Below, piece by piece: positions 1-9,316 of a DNA stretch of 42,170 nucleotides (its first letter is position 1; every line of letters starts with the position of its first letter). The translations under genes and the position numbers were made by a program. The notes beneath the pieces were generated by a model. The model was not told where the DNA came from and did no database searches. It saw only the letters and a program-made list of their open reading frames with translations. This DNA comes from Clostridium pascui (GTDB taxonomy: Bacteria > Bacillota > Clostridia > Clostridiales > Clostridiaceae), in assembly GCF_016908015.1 (NCBI RefSeq), contig NZ_JAFBDB010000013.1, positions 1 to 42,170 on the forward strand. The letters run 5' to 3'.

Positions 1-5
1 TAATA

Positions 6-122
6 TCTGGTGATTATGGCTTGAAGGTAACACCCGTACCCATTCCGAACACGAAGGTTAAGCTTCAAAGCGCCAATGGTACTGCCGGGGAGGCCTGGTG
101 GGAGAGTAGGTCGTTGCCAGAT
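6..122 (+). rRNA. rrf: 5S ribosomal RNA (end of an rRNA operon)
   Basis: The sequence has the universal 5S core (CCGAACACGAAGGTTAAGC) and 5' TCTGG and 3' CCAGA ends that pair to form helix I. Length is about 117 nt, as expected. It lies at the window edge, so 16S and 23S are presumably upstream but are not visible. A strong terminator follows at once. A second, diverged copy lies at 39343. Confidence 0.95.
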
Positions 123-130
123 AAACAAAT

Positions 131-170
131 AATCCTTAACTAAAAAGTTAAGGATTATTTTTATTTTTTG
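131..170 (+). terminator. Intrinsic terminator after 5S rRNA
   Basis: A perfect 10-bp stem (AATCCTTAAC with GTTAAGGATT) and a 6-nt loop are followed by a T-rich tract. It ends the rRNA operon. Confidence 0.9.
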
Positions 171-343
171 CAGTATTAAAAGTAGGCTAGAAGAGAGTTG
201 TTAACCATAGTAAAGACTGCTAAAATGGTTATATAAATATAATGGTTTATTTTTCTAGCGTAGAAAATTATATAAAAGCATATAAAAAATTTTTCTAAGT
301 GCACATGAAATTACAATAAATAGTAAATGGAGGTAGTAGGGAT

Positions 344-688
344 ATGCCATACATAAATTCAAAGCTAACAGTAAAACTTTCACAGGAAGATGAAGAACAT
401 TTAAAAAGTCAATTAGGAAAGATTATTGCGGAGATTCCAGGTAAATCTGAAGAATGGCTTATGCTAAGCTTCGAGGACAATGAAACAATATATTTCCGAG
501 GAAACAAGATGGAAAAAGCTGCGTTCATAGAAGTAAAAATATTTGGAACCACTGAAAGAGAGTACAAGAATAAAGTTAATAACTTGATATGTGCCATTTA
601 TGAAGCAGAACTTAATATACCTAAGGATAGTATATATATAACTTTCAGTGAAGTTAATGACTGGGGTTTCAATGGTGAAATGTTTTAA
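344..688 (+). CDS. MIF-like tautomerase family protein
   Basis: The 114-residue product is the normal size for a macrophage migration inhibitory factor/tautomerase homologue. It starts Met-Pro, so Met removal would expose the catalytic N-terminal proline of this family, and it ends in DWGFNGEMF, close to the conserved NWGWNG-x-x-F ending of MIF. The natural substrate in bacteria is generally unknown; phenylpyruvate or dopachrome tautomerization is only an in vitro family activity. The ATG has an upstream GGAGGTAG ribosome site. It appears monocistronic, with a terminator at about 706-731. Cytoplasmic; no signal peptide. Confidence 0.85.
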   Translation: MPYINSKLTVKLSQEDEEHLKSQLGKIIAEIPGKSEEWLMLSFEDNETIYFRGNKMEKAAFIEVKIFGTTEREYKNKVNNLICAIYEAELNIPKDSIYITFSEVNDWGFNGEMF

Positions 689-705
689 ATAACAGAGTTG
701 TGGCA

Positions 706-736
706 AAATGCAGGGCAAAAACTCTGCATTTTTAAT
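706..736 (+). terminator. Intrinsic terminator after tautomerase gene
   Basis: AAATGCAG pairs with CTGCATTT around a short purine-rich loop and is followed by TTTTAA. Its position just after the stop codon fits. Confidence 0.7.
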
Positions 737-948
737 ATAAGACAATATTATCATAGTATAATTAAGAAATATATGGTACTGATAAATGCTTGATCTATTG
801 CAATTTTTTATTATATTAACTGATTTTATATAAAATTAAGAAGAAGTATAAAATCAATTGGTAGGGAAATAATTAATTGATGAATAAAGAATTGTTAAGT
901 AAGATTGTAAAGTAATAATGAATTTAATATAAAATAGGAGGAATAAGG

Positions 949-1509
949 ATGAACGAAGTATTAGAAGTAATTAGACAAAGAAGAAGCACAAGAATGTTTA
1001 AAAGTGAACAAATAAAAGATGAAGAAATAAAAGAAATTTTAGATGCTGGTATATATGCACCAAGTGCTACCAATAAACAACCTTGGCACTTTACAGTAAT
1101 TCAAAATAAAGAAATTATAGATTCACTTAATAATGACTTTAAGGAACTAGCAAAGAAATCAGAAAATGAATATATTAGAAGAGTTGGGGAAAATGAAAAA
1201 TTCCATACATTTTATAATGCGCCAACTGTAATACTTATTTCAGGTGATGAAAATAATAATGCTGCAGCTGTAGACTGCGCAGCTGCAACACAAAATATGC
1301 TATTGGCAGCAGAATCTTTAGGAATCGGTTCCTGCTGGGTTGGATTTATAGCTTACTTATTAAACAGTGAAAAGGGTAAAGAATACTTAAAGAAATTAGG
1401 AATTCCAGAAGGATACAAACAAATACATTCTGTAGCTCTTGGATATAAGGGAGTAAATATAACAAATGCACCTGCAAGAAAAGAAAATACAGTAAATTAT
1501 ATAAAATAA
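949..1509 (+). CDS. Nitroreductase family protein (FMN)
   Basis: The 186-residue protein belongs to the FMN-dependent nitroreductase family. It shows the N-terminal flavin-phosphate motif RQRRSTRMFK (residues 9-18), the APSATNKQPWHF segment (about 38-49) and the C-terminal-half GIGSCWVGF motif that contacts the flavin. Family members are homodimers using NAD(P)H to reduce nitro compounds, quinones or similar acceptors; the physiological substrate cannot be read from sequence. AGGAGG sits just upstream of the ATG. It stands alone between two terminators, so it is probably its own transcription unit. Confidence 0.88.
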   Translation: MNEVLEVIRQRRSTRMFKSEQIKDEEIKEILDAGIYAPSATNKQPWHFTVIQNKEIIDSLNNDFKELAKKSENEYIRRVGENEKFHTFYNAPTVILISGDENNNAAAVDCAAATQNMLLAAESLGIGSCWVGFIAYLLNSEKGKEYLKKLGIPEGYKQIHSVALGYKGVNITNAPARKENTVNYIK

Positions 1510-1530
1510 AAAACATCATCTAATCCAATT

Positions 1531-1580
1531 AAGGACGGGTATCAACCTTTTGCATAAAGGGTTAATATCCGTCCTTATTA
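1531..1580 (+). terminator. Intrinsic terminator after nitroreductase
   Basis: AAGGACGG pairs with CCGTCCTT (1569-1576) and the stem extends inward with wobbles through an ATCAACC/GGTTAAT segment. A T-containing tail follows. Confidence 0.8.
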
Positions 1581-1782
1581 ATATAAGAAAAACTATTCAA
1601 ATGATTATTTAGATATCAAGTTAAAAAAATTATAATTGTTAAGGAAAAATTAAAAATATATGGAATATTTTTCAAATAAGTAATATAATATAATACAATA
1701 CAGAAATAAAGGACAATATTAAAAGTCGCTAGCAAAGCTGTTAGGTTCTTAAATTAATTAAAATTTCAAAGGGGGAAAATTC

Positions 1783-3327
1783 ATGTTAAAAAAGAAAAGG
1801 AGAGTTTTAGCCTTAATGGCAAGTCTTTGTTTGGGTGTTTCTTTATTTGGTGGATGCGGGAAATCTCAAACTACACAGAGTCAAAGTAAAGTAAAAGACT
1901 CTTTAGTGGTGGCTACGGCGTATGATGCAAAATCACTTGATCCACATGCTGTAAATGATGTTGCATCATCAAATGTAATGACTCAAATTTATGGGACACT
2001 TGTACGAATGAATGAAAAAAATGAGGTAGTGCCTATGCTTGCAGATTCATTTAGTCAGCTTGATGAGCTTACATATGAGTTTAAGCTTAAAAAAGGCGTG
2101 AAGTTTCACAATGGGGAAGAAATGAAGGCTAGCGACGTAAAATTCAGTCTAGAAAGAGCTGCAAAATCAGCACTTGTATCACATATTTTTGGGGATATAG
2201 ATACAAATAGCTTTAAAATACCGAATGATTATACTATATCGTTTAAAACTAAGGTTCCAGCAGCTGGATTTCTTTCAGGGCTAAGTCATACTGGTGGAAG
2301 TATATTAAGTGAAAAGGCTGTTACAGCAGCTGGAGAAAAATATGCTATGAATCCTGTAGGAACTGGTCCATTTAAATTTGTTAGCTGGACAAAAGGCGAT
2401 AGAGTTGAACTTGAAAGATTTAACGATTTTTATGGTGAAAAGCCTAAATTTAGCAAAATGACTATAAGAGTAATTCCAGAACCTACAAACAGAGCAATAG
2501 AACTTGAAAGTGGCGGAGTGGATATAGCTTATGAGATATCATCTAACGATATAAAAAGAATTGAAGAAAATGAAAAACTACAAATCACAAGAGTAATTGA
2601 TAACTCAACCCAATATCTAGGATTCAATAATCAGAAGAAGCCATTTAATGATGTAAAAGTTCGTCAAGCAATTAGCTATGCGTTAAATACAAAGACAATT
2701 GTAGAATCAGCTTGGAGAGGTGTAGGAAAGGTTGCAGTTGGTCCAATAGGTCCAAATGTAAGATATTCAGATAAGAGCCTTCAGGCACATGAGTATAATG
2801 TTCAAAAGGCTAAGGAATTATTAAAAGAAGCTGGATATGAAAAGGGATTTAAGACAAGCATTTGGACAAATGAGAAGAAGGAAAGAGTTGATATGGCAAC
2901 AATAATGCAGAGTCAATTAAAGGAAGTTGGCATAGAAGCAGAAATAAAAATTCTTGAATGGGGAGCATACTTAGACGGCCTTTCAAAGGGTGAGCATGAT
3001 ATGTTTATCATAGGCTGGACATGCCAGACTCCAGATCCAGATTTAGCGGTATATGCACCTCTTCATTCATCAAAAGCCGGCACAGGCGGCAACTATTCAT
3101 TCTTTAAAAATGCCAAAGTTGATGAATTAATAATGAAGGGTAGAGTTATGAAGGACTCACCTGAAAGAGAAGAAGTATATAAAGAAATTCAAAAAGAAGT
3201 TAAAGACCAGGCACCTTGGGTATTCTTATCAAATGGAGAGCAGGTTGTTGGTACTAGTAAGAATGTAAAAGGCTTTGTAGCAAGCCCATTTGGATACCAT
3301 ATACTTTATAATGTTAGTTTTCAATAG
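1783..3327 (+). CDS. Peptide ABC transporter substrate-binding lipoprotein
   Basis: The 514-residue protein belongs to the SBP_bac_5 (DppA/OppA) family. It starts with a basic region (MLKKKRR), a hydrophobic segment and a lipobox LFGGC, with Cys25 the likely lipidated residue, so it should be anchored outside the membrane. The body has the family hallmarks: SLDPHAVND near the N-terminus, LKKGVKFHNGEEMKASDVKFSLER (about residues 102-125, the family signature region), and VRQAISYALN. It is the first gene of an importer operon with two permeases and two ATPases. Ligand specificity (dipeptide, oligopeptide, nickel or other) is not fixed by sequence; the M42 peptidase at the operon end favours peptides. 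GGGGGA precedes the ATG. Confidence 0.93.
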   Translation: MLKKKRRVLALMASLCLGVSLFGGCGKSQTTQSQSKVKDSLVVATAYDAKSLDPHAVNDVASSNVMTQIYGTLVRMNEKNEVVPMLADSFSQLDELTYEFKLKKGVKFHNGEEMKASDVKFSLERAAKSALVSHIFGDIDTNSFKIPNDYTISFKTKVPAAGFLSGLSHTGGSILSEKAVTAAGEKYAMNPVGTGPFKFVSWTKGDRVELERFNDFYGEKPKFSKMTIRVIPEPTNRAIELESGGVDIAYEISSNDIKRIEENEKLQITRVIDNSTQYLGFNNQKKPFNDVKVRQAISYALNTKTIVESAWRGVGKVAVGPIGPNVRYSDKSLQAHEYNVQKAKELLKEAGYEKGFKTSIWTNEKKERVDMATIMQSQLKEVGIEAEIKILEWGAYLDGLSKGEHDMFIIGWTCQTPDPDLAVYAPLHSSKAGTGGNYSFFKNAKVDELIMKGRVMKDSPEREEVYKEIQKEVKDQAPWVFLSNGEQVVGTSKNVKGFVASPFGYHILYNVSFQ

Positions 3328-3409
3328 AATATAAAAAGATCTAATAGGGGTATAGCAATATACCCCTTAAGTTAAATCCTTAAAACTATTTATGAGGGGA
3401 GGAATAAAA

Positions 3410-4339
3410 TTGATAAAATATATAGCCCGTAGAATTGTTTTCCTTATACCGGTAATCATTGGCGTAACTTTTATTGTATTTTCATTAATGTATATAACTC
3501 CAGGAGATCCTGCAAAAATAATCCTTGGAGAATCAGCACCAGAGGCTTCTGTTCAGCAGTTAAGGGAAGAAATGGGACTTAATAAGCCCTTTGTAGTTCA
3601 ATATGGAAATTATCTGAAAAATTTAGTAGTTAATCAGGACATTGGAAATTCCTATGTAACAAAAAGACCTGTACTAAAGGAATTGGCAGATTGTTTTCCT
3701 GCCACTTTTAAACTTGCGGCATTATCTATGGTATTTGCAATTTTGCTGGGTATTCCAATAGGAATAATATCGGCTGTTAAGCAGTATTCGTGGTTTGACT
3801 CGGTTTCTATGATATTTGCCTTAATAGGAATATCAATGCCAGTATTTTGGCTTGGATTACTTTTAATACTCCTTTTTGCAGTTAAACTACATTTGTTTCC
3901 GGCATCAGGCTTTAGTAGTCTAAAGTATATGATTTTGCCAGCGGTATCACTTGGAGCACAATCAGTTGCAATAATTACTCGTATGACACGTTCTAGTATG
4001 CTTGAAGTAATAAGGCAAGATTATATAAGAACAGTTAGAGCAAAGGGACAAAAGGAGCGAGTGGTTGTATTAAAACATGCACTTAGAAATGCATTGATAC
4101 CTATTATCACAATAATTGGTCTTCAGTTTGGAGGATTACTTGGAGGTGCGGTATTAACAGAATCAATTTTTTCAATTCCAGGTATAGGAAGGTTAATGGT
4201 TGATTCTATTAAAATGAGGGATTTCCCTGTAGTTCAAGGCGGCGTTTTATTTATTGCAATAATGTTTAGTATTGTTAACTTGCTAGTTGATTTACTATAT
4301 GCCTATGTAGACCCAAGAATAAAGTCTCAATATAGTTAA
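3410..4339 (+). CDS. Peptide ABC transporter permease (DppB-like)
   Basis: This is a roughly 309-residue inner-membrane permease of the BPD_transp_1 family. It begins MIKYIARRIVFLIPVIIG, the usual DppB/OppB N-terminus, followed by the family PGDPA motif (about residues 32-36) and the cytoplasmic EAA loop VRAKGQKERVVVLKHALRNA that docks on the ATPase. I chose the TTG at 3410 over the ATG at 3392: the ATG overlaps the ribosome site GGGGAGGA (3396-3403), which is 6 nt from the TTG, and the TTG gives the standard family start. It follows the binding-protein gene by 82 nt; a weak GC-poor inverted repeat in that gap may lower downstream expression. Confidence 0.92.
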   Translation: MIKYIARRIVFLIPVIIGVTFIVFSLMYITPGDPAKIILGESAPEASVQQLREEMGLNKPFVVQYGNYLKNLVVNQDIGNSYVTKRPVLKELADCFPATFKLAALSMVFAILLGIPIGIISAVKQYSWFDSVSMIFALIGISMPVFWLGLLLILLFAVKLHLFPASGFSSLKYMILPAVSLGAQSVAIITRMTRSSMLEVIRQDYIRTVRAKGQKERVVVLKHALRNALIPIITIIGLQFGGLLGGAVLTESIFSIPGIGRLMVDSIKMRDFPVVQGGVLFIAIMFSIVNLLVDLLYAYVDPRIKSQYS

Positions 4340-4362
4340 TCAATTGAAGGGGGTACAAGTAG

Positions 4363-5259
4363 ATGAGTGAAGTTAATATAGATGTAAATAGGGAAATAAA
4401 TAAGGCTACTAAGAAAAAATCTAGTCAGTTAATGGAAGTGTGGAAAAGACTTAGAAAGAACAAACTTGCCTTAGTGGGTTTAGGAATAATCGTAATTTTA
4501 TTGTTAGTTGCAATTTTTGCAGACTTTATAGCACCCTATGCGTATGATAAACAGAATCTTGAGGCTACTTTTAGGTTTCCAAGTTCGGAACATATTTTTG
4601 GAACAGATGAATTTGGAAGAGATATCTTCAGCCGAATTGTTTACGGATCAAGGATATCTTTAGAGGTGGGATTTATTGCAGTTAGTATTGCTGTAATTAT
4701 AGGTGGGGTACTAGGAGCTTTAGCTGGATATTATGGTGGTATGTTAGATAACTTAATAATGAGAGCTATGGATATACTTCTTGCTATACCACAAATACTT
4801 CTTGCAATATCAATAGTAGCAGCTTTAGGACCAGGACTTGTTAATCTTATGATTGCAGTTGGTATTTCCTCTATACCTGGCTATGCTAGAATCGTAAGAG
4901 CTTCTGTACTATCTATAAAGGATCAGGAATTTGTGGAAGCTGCAAAGGCAGCTGGATCTAGTAATACTAGAATAATTTTTAAGCACATTATCCCTAATGT
5001 TATGGCACCTATTATTGTACAAGCAACCTTAGGCGTTGCACTTGCAATATTAACTGCAGCAGGTCTTAGCTTTATTGGACTTGGAATTCAGCCTCCGGCA
5101 CCTGAATGGGGATCAATGCTTTCTGGTGGAAGAGGATATATAAGAGATTATTGGTATATGACTTTATTTCCTGGACTTGCAATAGTAGTTACAATATTTG
5201 CACTTAATGTTTTAGGCGATGGTCTAAGAGATGCTCTGGATCCAAAACTTAAAAATTAG
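4363..5259 (+). CDS. Peptide ABC transporter permease (DppC-like)
   Basis: The 298-residue permease is paired with the DppB-like protein. It has the OppC/DppC N-terminal helix (LALVGLGIIVILLLVAIFADFIAPY), then the FGTDEFGRDIFSRIVYGSR motif typical of DppC (about residues 78-97), and the EAA loop EAAKAAGSSNTRIIFKHIIPNV that contacts the ATPases. About six membrane spans are expected. It is 23 nt from the upstream permease, with ribosome site GGGGG, consistent with one transcript. Forms the heteromeric channel of the importer. Confidence 0.93.
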   Translation: MSEVNIDVNREINKATKKKSSQLMEVWKRLRKNKLALVGLGIIVILLLVAIFADFIAPYAYDKQNLEATFRFPSSEHIFGTDEFGRDIFSRIVYGSRISLEVGFIAVSIAVIIGGVLGALAGYYGGMLDNLIMRAMDILLAIPQILLAISIVAALGPGLVNLMIAVGISSIPGYARIVRASVLSIKDQEFVEAAKAAGSSNTRIIFKHIIPNVMAPIIVQATLGVALAILTAAGLSFIGLGIQPPAPEWGSMLSGGRGYIRDYWYMTLFPGLAIVVTIFALNVLGDGLRDALDPKLKN

Positions 5260-5285
5260 GTTCTAGAGATTAGGAGAGTGATGAG

Positions 5286-6269
5286 ATGAATAAAGGTCAA
5301 AACTTATTAGATATAAAGAATTTAACCATTCATTATAAAACTGACGATGGAATTGTTTATGCTGTTGATGATTTAGATCTATCTTTAGGTTATGGTGAAA
5401 CCCTTGGATTTGTTGGAGAAACCGGTGCGGGTAAAACTACTACAGCACTTGGAATAATGCAGCTCATTCCAAATCCACCAGGGAAAATAGTTAGCGGAGA
5501 GATATATTTAGAGGGAGAAAATTTACTTGAAAAGTCAGAAAGAGAAATGCAGGATATACGAGGCAGTAAAATAGCTATGATATTTCAGGATCCAATGACT
5601 TCCTTAAACCCAGTTATAACAGTTGGAGAGCAGATAGCAGAAATGATTCAGCTCCATGAAAGTGTTACAAAGGAAGAATCGCTAAAAAAAGCTGAACAAA
5701 TGCTTGAAACAGTAGGAATAAGAAAGGAAAGAGCTAGGGATTACCCTCACCAATTTAGTGGTGGAATGAAGCAAAGGGTTGTAATAGCAATAGCACTTGC
5801 ATGTAATCCAAGTCTTTTAATTGCTGATGAGCCTACAACTGCCCTTGATGTTACAATACAGGCACAGGTGCTTGAGCTTATGAAAAACCTGAAAGAACAG
5901 TACAAAACTTCAATGATTATGATAACTCATGATCTTGGAATCGTAGCAGAAATATGTGATAAAGTAGCTATTATGTATGCAGGTAATGCTGTGGAATATG
6001 CAGATAAGAGAAGTTTATATTTAAATCCTCTTCATCCATATACCAATGGTTTATTTAACTCAATACCAGATTTGGATAGGGATCAGGAGGAGCTGCCAGT
6101 AATTAAGGGATTGACACCAGATCCTACAAATCTTCCATCGGGATGTGCTTTCCATCCAAGATGTCCTAAAGCAATGGCAAAATGTTCATTAAGTAAACCG
6201 CCTAAGATTGAAGTAGAAAAAGGGCATTTTGTAAATTGTTTTATTTATGAAGACAATAAGGAAAGTTAG
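5286..6269 (+). CDS. Peptide ABC transporter ATP-binding protein (DppD-like)
   Basis: This 327-residue ABC ATPase has Walker [10 protein letters not shown] (residues 44-52), a Q-loop in [10 protein letters not shown], signature FSGGMKQR, Walker B LLIADEPT and the switch histidine in ITHD. The C-terminal oligo_HPY extension carries Cys residues (CAFHPRC, KC, NC), a cluster that in some DppD proteins has been reported to hold an iron-sulfur centre; that role here is inference. It energizes the two permeases with the next gene's product. Intergenic gap to the permease is 26 nt. Confidence 0.93.
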   Translation: MNKGQNLLDIKNLTIHYKTDDGIVYAVDDLDLSLGYGETLGFVGETGAGKTTTALGIMQLIPNPPGKIVSGEIYLEGENLLEKSEREMQDIRGSKIAMIFQDPMTSLNPVITVGEQIAEMIQLHESVTKEESLKKAEQMLETVGIRKERARDYPHQFSGGMKQRVVIAIALACNPSLLIADEPTTALDVTIQAQVLELMKNLKEQYKTSMIMITHDLGIVAEICDKVAIMYAGNAVEYADKRSLYLNPLHPYTNGLFNSIPDLDRDQEELPVIKGLTPDPTNLPSGCAFHPRCPKAMAKCSLSKPPKIEVEKGHFVNCFIYEDNKES

Positions 6270-6284
6270 AGAGGAGGATAGAAA

Positions 6285-7238
6285 ATGGCAGAAAAGTTAC
6301 TGGAGATTAACAATTTAAAGAAATATTTCAAAACAAAAAAAGGTATGCTTCATGCAATAGATGATGTTAGCTTTTATATCAATAAAGGAGAAACCTTAGG
6401 ACTAGTTGGAGAATCAGGCTGTGGAAAGTCTACAACAGGAAGAGCTATACTGCGTCTTCATGAGCCAACCAGTGGACAAGTAATATATAATAACGAGGAT
6501 ATAGTTAAATATAGTGCTAAAAAAATGAAAGACATGAGAAGAAAAATGCAAATAGTTTTTCAAGATCCATATTCATCCTTAAACCCAAGAATAACTGTTT
6601 CAGAACTTATTGCTGAACCTCTTTATGTAAATAAGATATACAAAAACAATAGAGAAATAGAGGCAAGGGTTAAAGAAGTAATGGAAACCGTAGGGCTTGA
6701 AGAAAGATTGATAAATGCTTATCCACATGAACTTGATGGGGGAAGACGACAAAGAATAGGCATAGCAAGAGCTTTGGCACTAAAACCGGAATTCATTGTA
6801 CTTGATGAGCCTGTATCTGCCCTTGATGTATGTATACAAGCTCAGATATTAAATTTAATGAACAGTTTGCAAAAACAATTTAATCTTACCTATTTATTTA
6901 TTTCTCATAATCTCAGTGTTGTTAAACACGTAAGCGATAGAATTGCAGTTATGTATCTTGGAAAAATAGTAGAGCTATCAGATTATAAATCCATATTTAA
7001 AAATCCACTGCATCCGTATACTCAAGCACTTTTGTCTGCAATACCAATACCTAAGGTTGATGTGGAAAAGGAAAAAATTATTCTTGAAGGAGATGTACCA
7101 AGTCCTGTGGATCCACCTCACGGGTGTAGATTTTATGGTAGATGCAATTGTAAGCAGGATATTTGTAAAGAGAGTACACCTAAATTAAGAAATATTGAAA
7201 ATGAAAGATATGTTGCTTGTCATTTTGCAGGCAAATAA
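6285..7238 (+). CDS. Peptide ABC transporter ATP-binding protein (DppF-like)
   Basis: The 317-residue partner ATPase has Walker A GESGCGKST, Q-loop FQDPYSSLNP, Walker B FIVLDEPVSALD and H-loop SHN. The ABC signature reads LDGGRRQR instead of the usual LSGGQRQR, so the ATP-contacting Ser is Asp. I have the impression that this variant recurs in clostridial DppF-like proteins, so it may be a lineage feature rather than damage; it would make one composite ATP site of the DppD/DppF pair weak or degenerate. The C-terminal oligo_HPY domain has four to five Cys. Ribosome site GAGGAGG lies before the ATG; gap to the upstream gene is 15 nt. Confidence 0.92.
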   Translation: MAEKLLEINNLKKYFKTKKGMLHAIDDVSFYINKGETLGLVGESGCGKSTTGRAILRLHEPTSGQVIYNNEDIVKYSAKKMKDMRRKMQIVFQDPYSSLNPRITVSELIAEPLYVNKIYKNNREIEARVKEVMETVGLEERLINAYPHELDGGRRQRIGIARALALKPEFIVLDEPVSALDVCIQAQILNLMNSLQKQFNLTYLFISHNLSVVKHVSDRIAVMYLGKIVELSDYKSIFKNPLHPYTQALLSAIPIPKVDVEKEKIILEGDVPSPVDPPHGCRFYGRCNCKQDICKESTPKLRNIENERYVACHFAGK

Positions 7239-7259
7239 AATATTTAGGGGGCGTAAAAA

Positions 7260-8291
7260 TTGGATATTGATATGAAATATGTAAAAGACCTTATGGCGGA
7301 AATTTTCGGTATACCAAGTCCTGGAGGGGATACTTCAACTATAAATGAAAGACTAAGAAAAGAATTTGAAGGCATGAGTATACCTGTTACTACCACAAGA
7401 AAAGGTGCTATTATGGGGACAATAACTGGAGAAAACGATGAAGAGCATAAACTAATTTCTGCCCATGTAGATACATTAGGTGCTGTGGTAAAAGAAATTA
7501 AATCCAATGGAAGGTTAAGACTTTCAGCCATTGGTGGATATGCATGGACTGCTTATGAAGGAGAAAATCTAATAATAAAAACTATGAAAGGTAAGCAGTA
7601 TACAGGAGTTCTACTTCCTGATAAAGCTTCTATACATGTCCATTCTGAAGAAGTCCGAGAAACTCTAAGAACAGAAGAAAATATGGAAGTAAGAATTGAT
7701 GAAGATGTACATACAAAGGAAGACACTCTTAAGCTTGGAATAAGAGTAGGAGACTTTGTTGCATTTGATACAAGAACAATTTTTACTGACAATGGTTATA
7801 TAAAATCAAGATATATTGATGATAAAGCCTGTGTTGCTGTATTGTTCGGTGTATGTAAATACTTAAAGGACAATAATATAAAACCCCAAAATACAGTACA
7901 CTTCTTTTTAAGCAATTTTGAAGAAATGGGGCATGGAGTAACAGCAATACCTGAAAAAACTGTGGAAATGCTCGCACTTGATATTGGAACTGTAGGGGAA
8001 GGACATACCACAGATGAACACTGTGTAACCATATGTGCTAAGGATAGCCGTACACCATATGATTTTGGATTTAAAAAGAAGTTAGTGGAGCTTGCGGAAG
8101 AGGGCGGTATTGATTATAGAGTGGACGTGCATTACAGGTATGGTTCTGATGCAAGCTTATCAATACTTCAGGGCGTAGATGTTAATTTTGCTTGTATAGG
8201 CCCAGGAGTGGATGCAACGCATCATTATGAAAGAACTCATATGGACGCTATTGTAAATAACATTAAATTGGTTATTCAATATATAATATAG
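7260..8291 (+). CDS. M42 family metallopeptidase (aminopeptidase)
   Basis: The 343-residue protein fits the M42 glutamyl aminopeptidase/FrvX family: SAHVDTLG (first metal His and Asp), DDKA (bridging Asp), NFEEMGHG (catalytic Glu plus metal Glu), ALDIG and a C-terminal THHYERTH. These enzymes are cytoplasmic, often dodecameric, two-metal aminopeptidases that degrade short peptides. Its place 21 nt after the importer genes suggests it cleaves the imported peptides. The start is probably TTG 7260 with GGGGG 8-9 nt upstream; ATG 7272 is the alternative. The TAG stop shares its G with a copy of the dispersed 27-bp repeat. Confidence 0.9.
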   Translation: MDIDMKYVKDLMAEIFGIPSPGGDTSTINERLRKEFEGMSIPVTTTRKGAIMGTITGENDEEHKLISAHVDTLGAVVKEIKSNGRLRLSAIGGYAWTAYEGENLIIKTMKGKQYTGVLLPDKASIHVHSEEVRETLRTEENMEVRIDEDVHTKEDTLKLGIRVGDFVAFDTRTIFTDNGYIKSRYIDDKACVAVLFGVCKYLKDNNIKPQNTVHFFLSNFEEMGHGVTAIPEKTVEMLALDIGTVGEGHTTDEHCVTICAKDSRTPYDFGFKKKLVELAEEGGIDYRVDVHYRYGSDASLSILQGVDVNFACIGPGVDATHHYERTHMDAIVNNIKLVIQYII

Positions 8292-8317
8292 TGCCACCCA
8301 CATGGCAAGTGGCAAGT
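8291..8317 (+). repeat. Dispersed 27-bp repeat, copy 1
   Basis: It starts GTGCCACCCACATGGCAAG and carries two tandem TGGCAAG heptamers. GCCAC and GTGGC within the copy can pair, giving a small hairpin. It begins on the last base of the peptidase stop codon. Other copies: 13045 (inverted), 28429 and 28463 (inverted pair), 30693. Confidence 0.85.
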
Positions 8318-8370
8318 AGCTTAAAAATGTCAATTTATTAAAAGTAACCTTCTCTAAAACTAAAAATAAA

Positions 8371-8414
8371 AGAGGCCGTTCAGCAAAATAGTGCTGAGCA
8401 GCCTCTAATTTTTA
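8371..8414 (+). terminator. Intrinsic terminator of the peptide-import operon
   Basis: AGAGGC-GTTCAGCA pairs with TGCTGAGC-GCCTCT around a 6-nt loop, followed by AATTTTTA. It lies 80 nt past the M42 peptidase stop. Confidence 0.85.
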
Positions 8415-8437
8415 TAATGAGTTTGGAATGTATTTTT

Positions 8438-8467
8438 ATGAGACTTAAATATTCATTTAAGTCTCAT
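8438..8467. promoter_or_regulatory. Perfect 13-bp inverted repeat upstream of tetR-type gene
   Basis: ATGAGACTTAAAT and its exact complement are separated by 4 nt. No T tract follows on either strand, so a terminator is unlikely. The position 137 nt before the TetR gene makes an operator possible; the regulator that binds it is unknown. Confidence 0.45.
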
Positions 8468-8604
8468 AGGCTTCTTTAATTGGCCTTATTATGTTTTTCG
8501 GACATTATTGTACATTTCCAATATTCATAAATATCATAAAAGATGAATAAATATATAAATAAGAGATCATATTTTATATAAAGTAAGTATTTAAGGGAGT
8601 TAAA

Positions 8605-9192
8605 ATGAAAGAGTTAACATTTAGAAATATTCATTCAATAGCTATAAAAAATAGAATAGTTGAATGTGCAGATAAGTTATTTACTAATATGGAGTATGAA
8701 GATGTAAAAATAAAAGATATCTGTAAATCAGCAGGAGTATCTGTAGGTGGATTTTATCATTATTTTAATTCTAAAGAGGACATTATTAATGAAGCATATA
8801 GAGCATTTGATATTAAGACTGAAGAACTAATGCAAAGTAGAATATTTAATACAAGGTGTGAAGCAATTTTATTTTTGATAAACTTTCAACTTAACGCTAT
8901 TAATAGTAAAGGGTATATTTATACTACATGTTATTTTAGCAATCAATTATCAAACAAAAAAAAGTATATTTTAAATAAGGAGAGATATTTTTATAAACAA
9001 TTATTAGTAGAAGTTACTGAGGCAATAACTAATAGAGAAATACATTATCAAAATGCTGAGAAGCTCACGGAACTTTTATTAAAGATGTGTAGAGGAGCTA
9101 TTTATGATTGGTGCCTTCATGAGGGTAATTATAATTTAGTTGAACAAACAATTGAAGACATAAAATCTATCTTAGGTGCATTTTCAAAATAG
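8605..9192 (+). CDS. TetR/AcrR family transcriptional regulator
   Basis: The 195-residue protein has an N-terminal helix-turn-helix (about residues 10-57) with the typical recognition-helix sequence AGVSVGGFYHYFNSKEDI. The C-terminal ligand domain shows no diagnostic match I recognise. No obvious target gene adjoins it on the same strand; the next genes run convergently. It could be autoregulated through the inverted repeat at 8438-8467. The ATG has an AAGGGAG site. The stop codon abuts a short GGGG-CAG-TTC motif that recurs at 35195. Confidence 0.9.
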   Translation: MKELTFRNIHSIAIKNRIVECADKLFTNMEYEDVKIKDICKSAGVSVGGFYHYFNSKEDIINEAYRAFDIKTEELMQSRIFNTRCEAILFLINFQLNAINSKGYIYTTCYFSNQLSNKKKYILNKERYFYKQLLVEVTEAITNREIHYQNAEKLTELLLKMCRGAIYDWCLHEGNYNLVEQTIEDIKSILGAFSK

Positions 9193-9261
9193 GGGCCAGG
9201 TTCTTGTATTAGAATGGAAATTAGGACAAATAAATGGTCATATATATGTGACAAAGTATAA

Positions 9262-9305
9262 AATAACTAGAGAACTGTTCAAGAGATCTCTAGTTATTTT
9301 AATTT
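9262..9305. terminator. Bidirectional terminator between tetR-type gene and convergent Fe-S gene
   Basis: AATAACTAGAGA pairs with TCTCTAGTTATT across 13 nt, with T-rich sequence after it on the plus strand. It serves the TetR gene and possibly the minus-strand gene ending at 9317. Confidence 0.75.
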
Positions 9306-9316
9306 TTATATAAATA

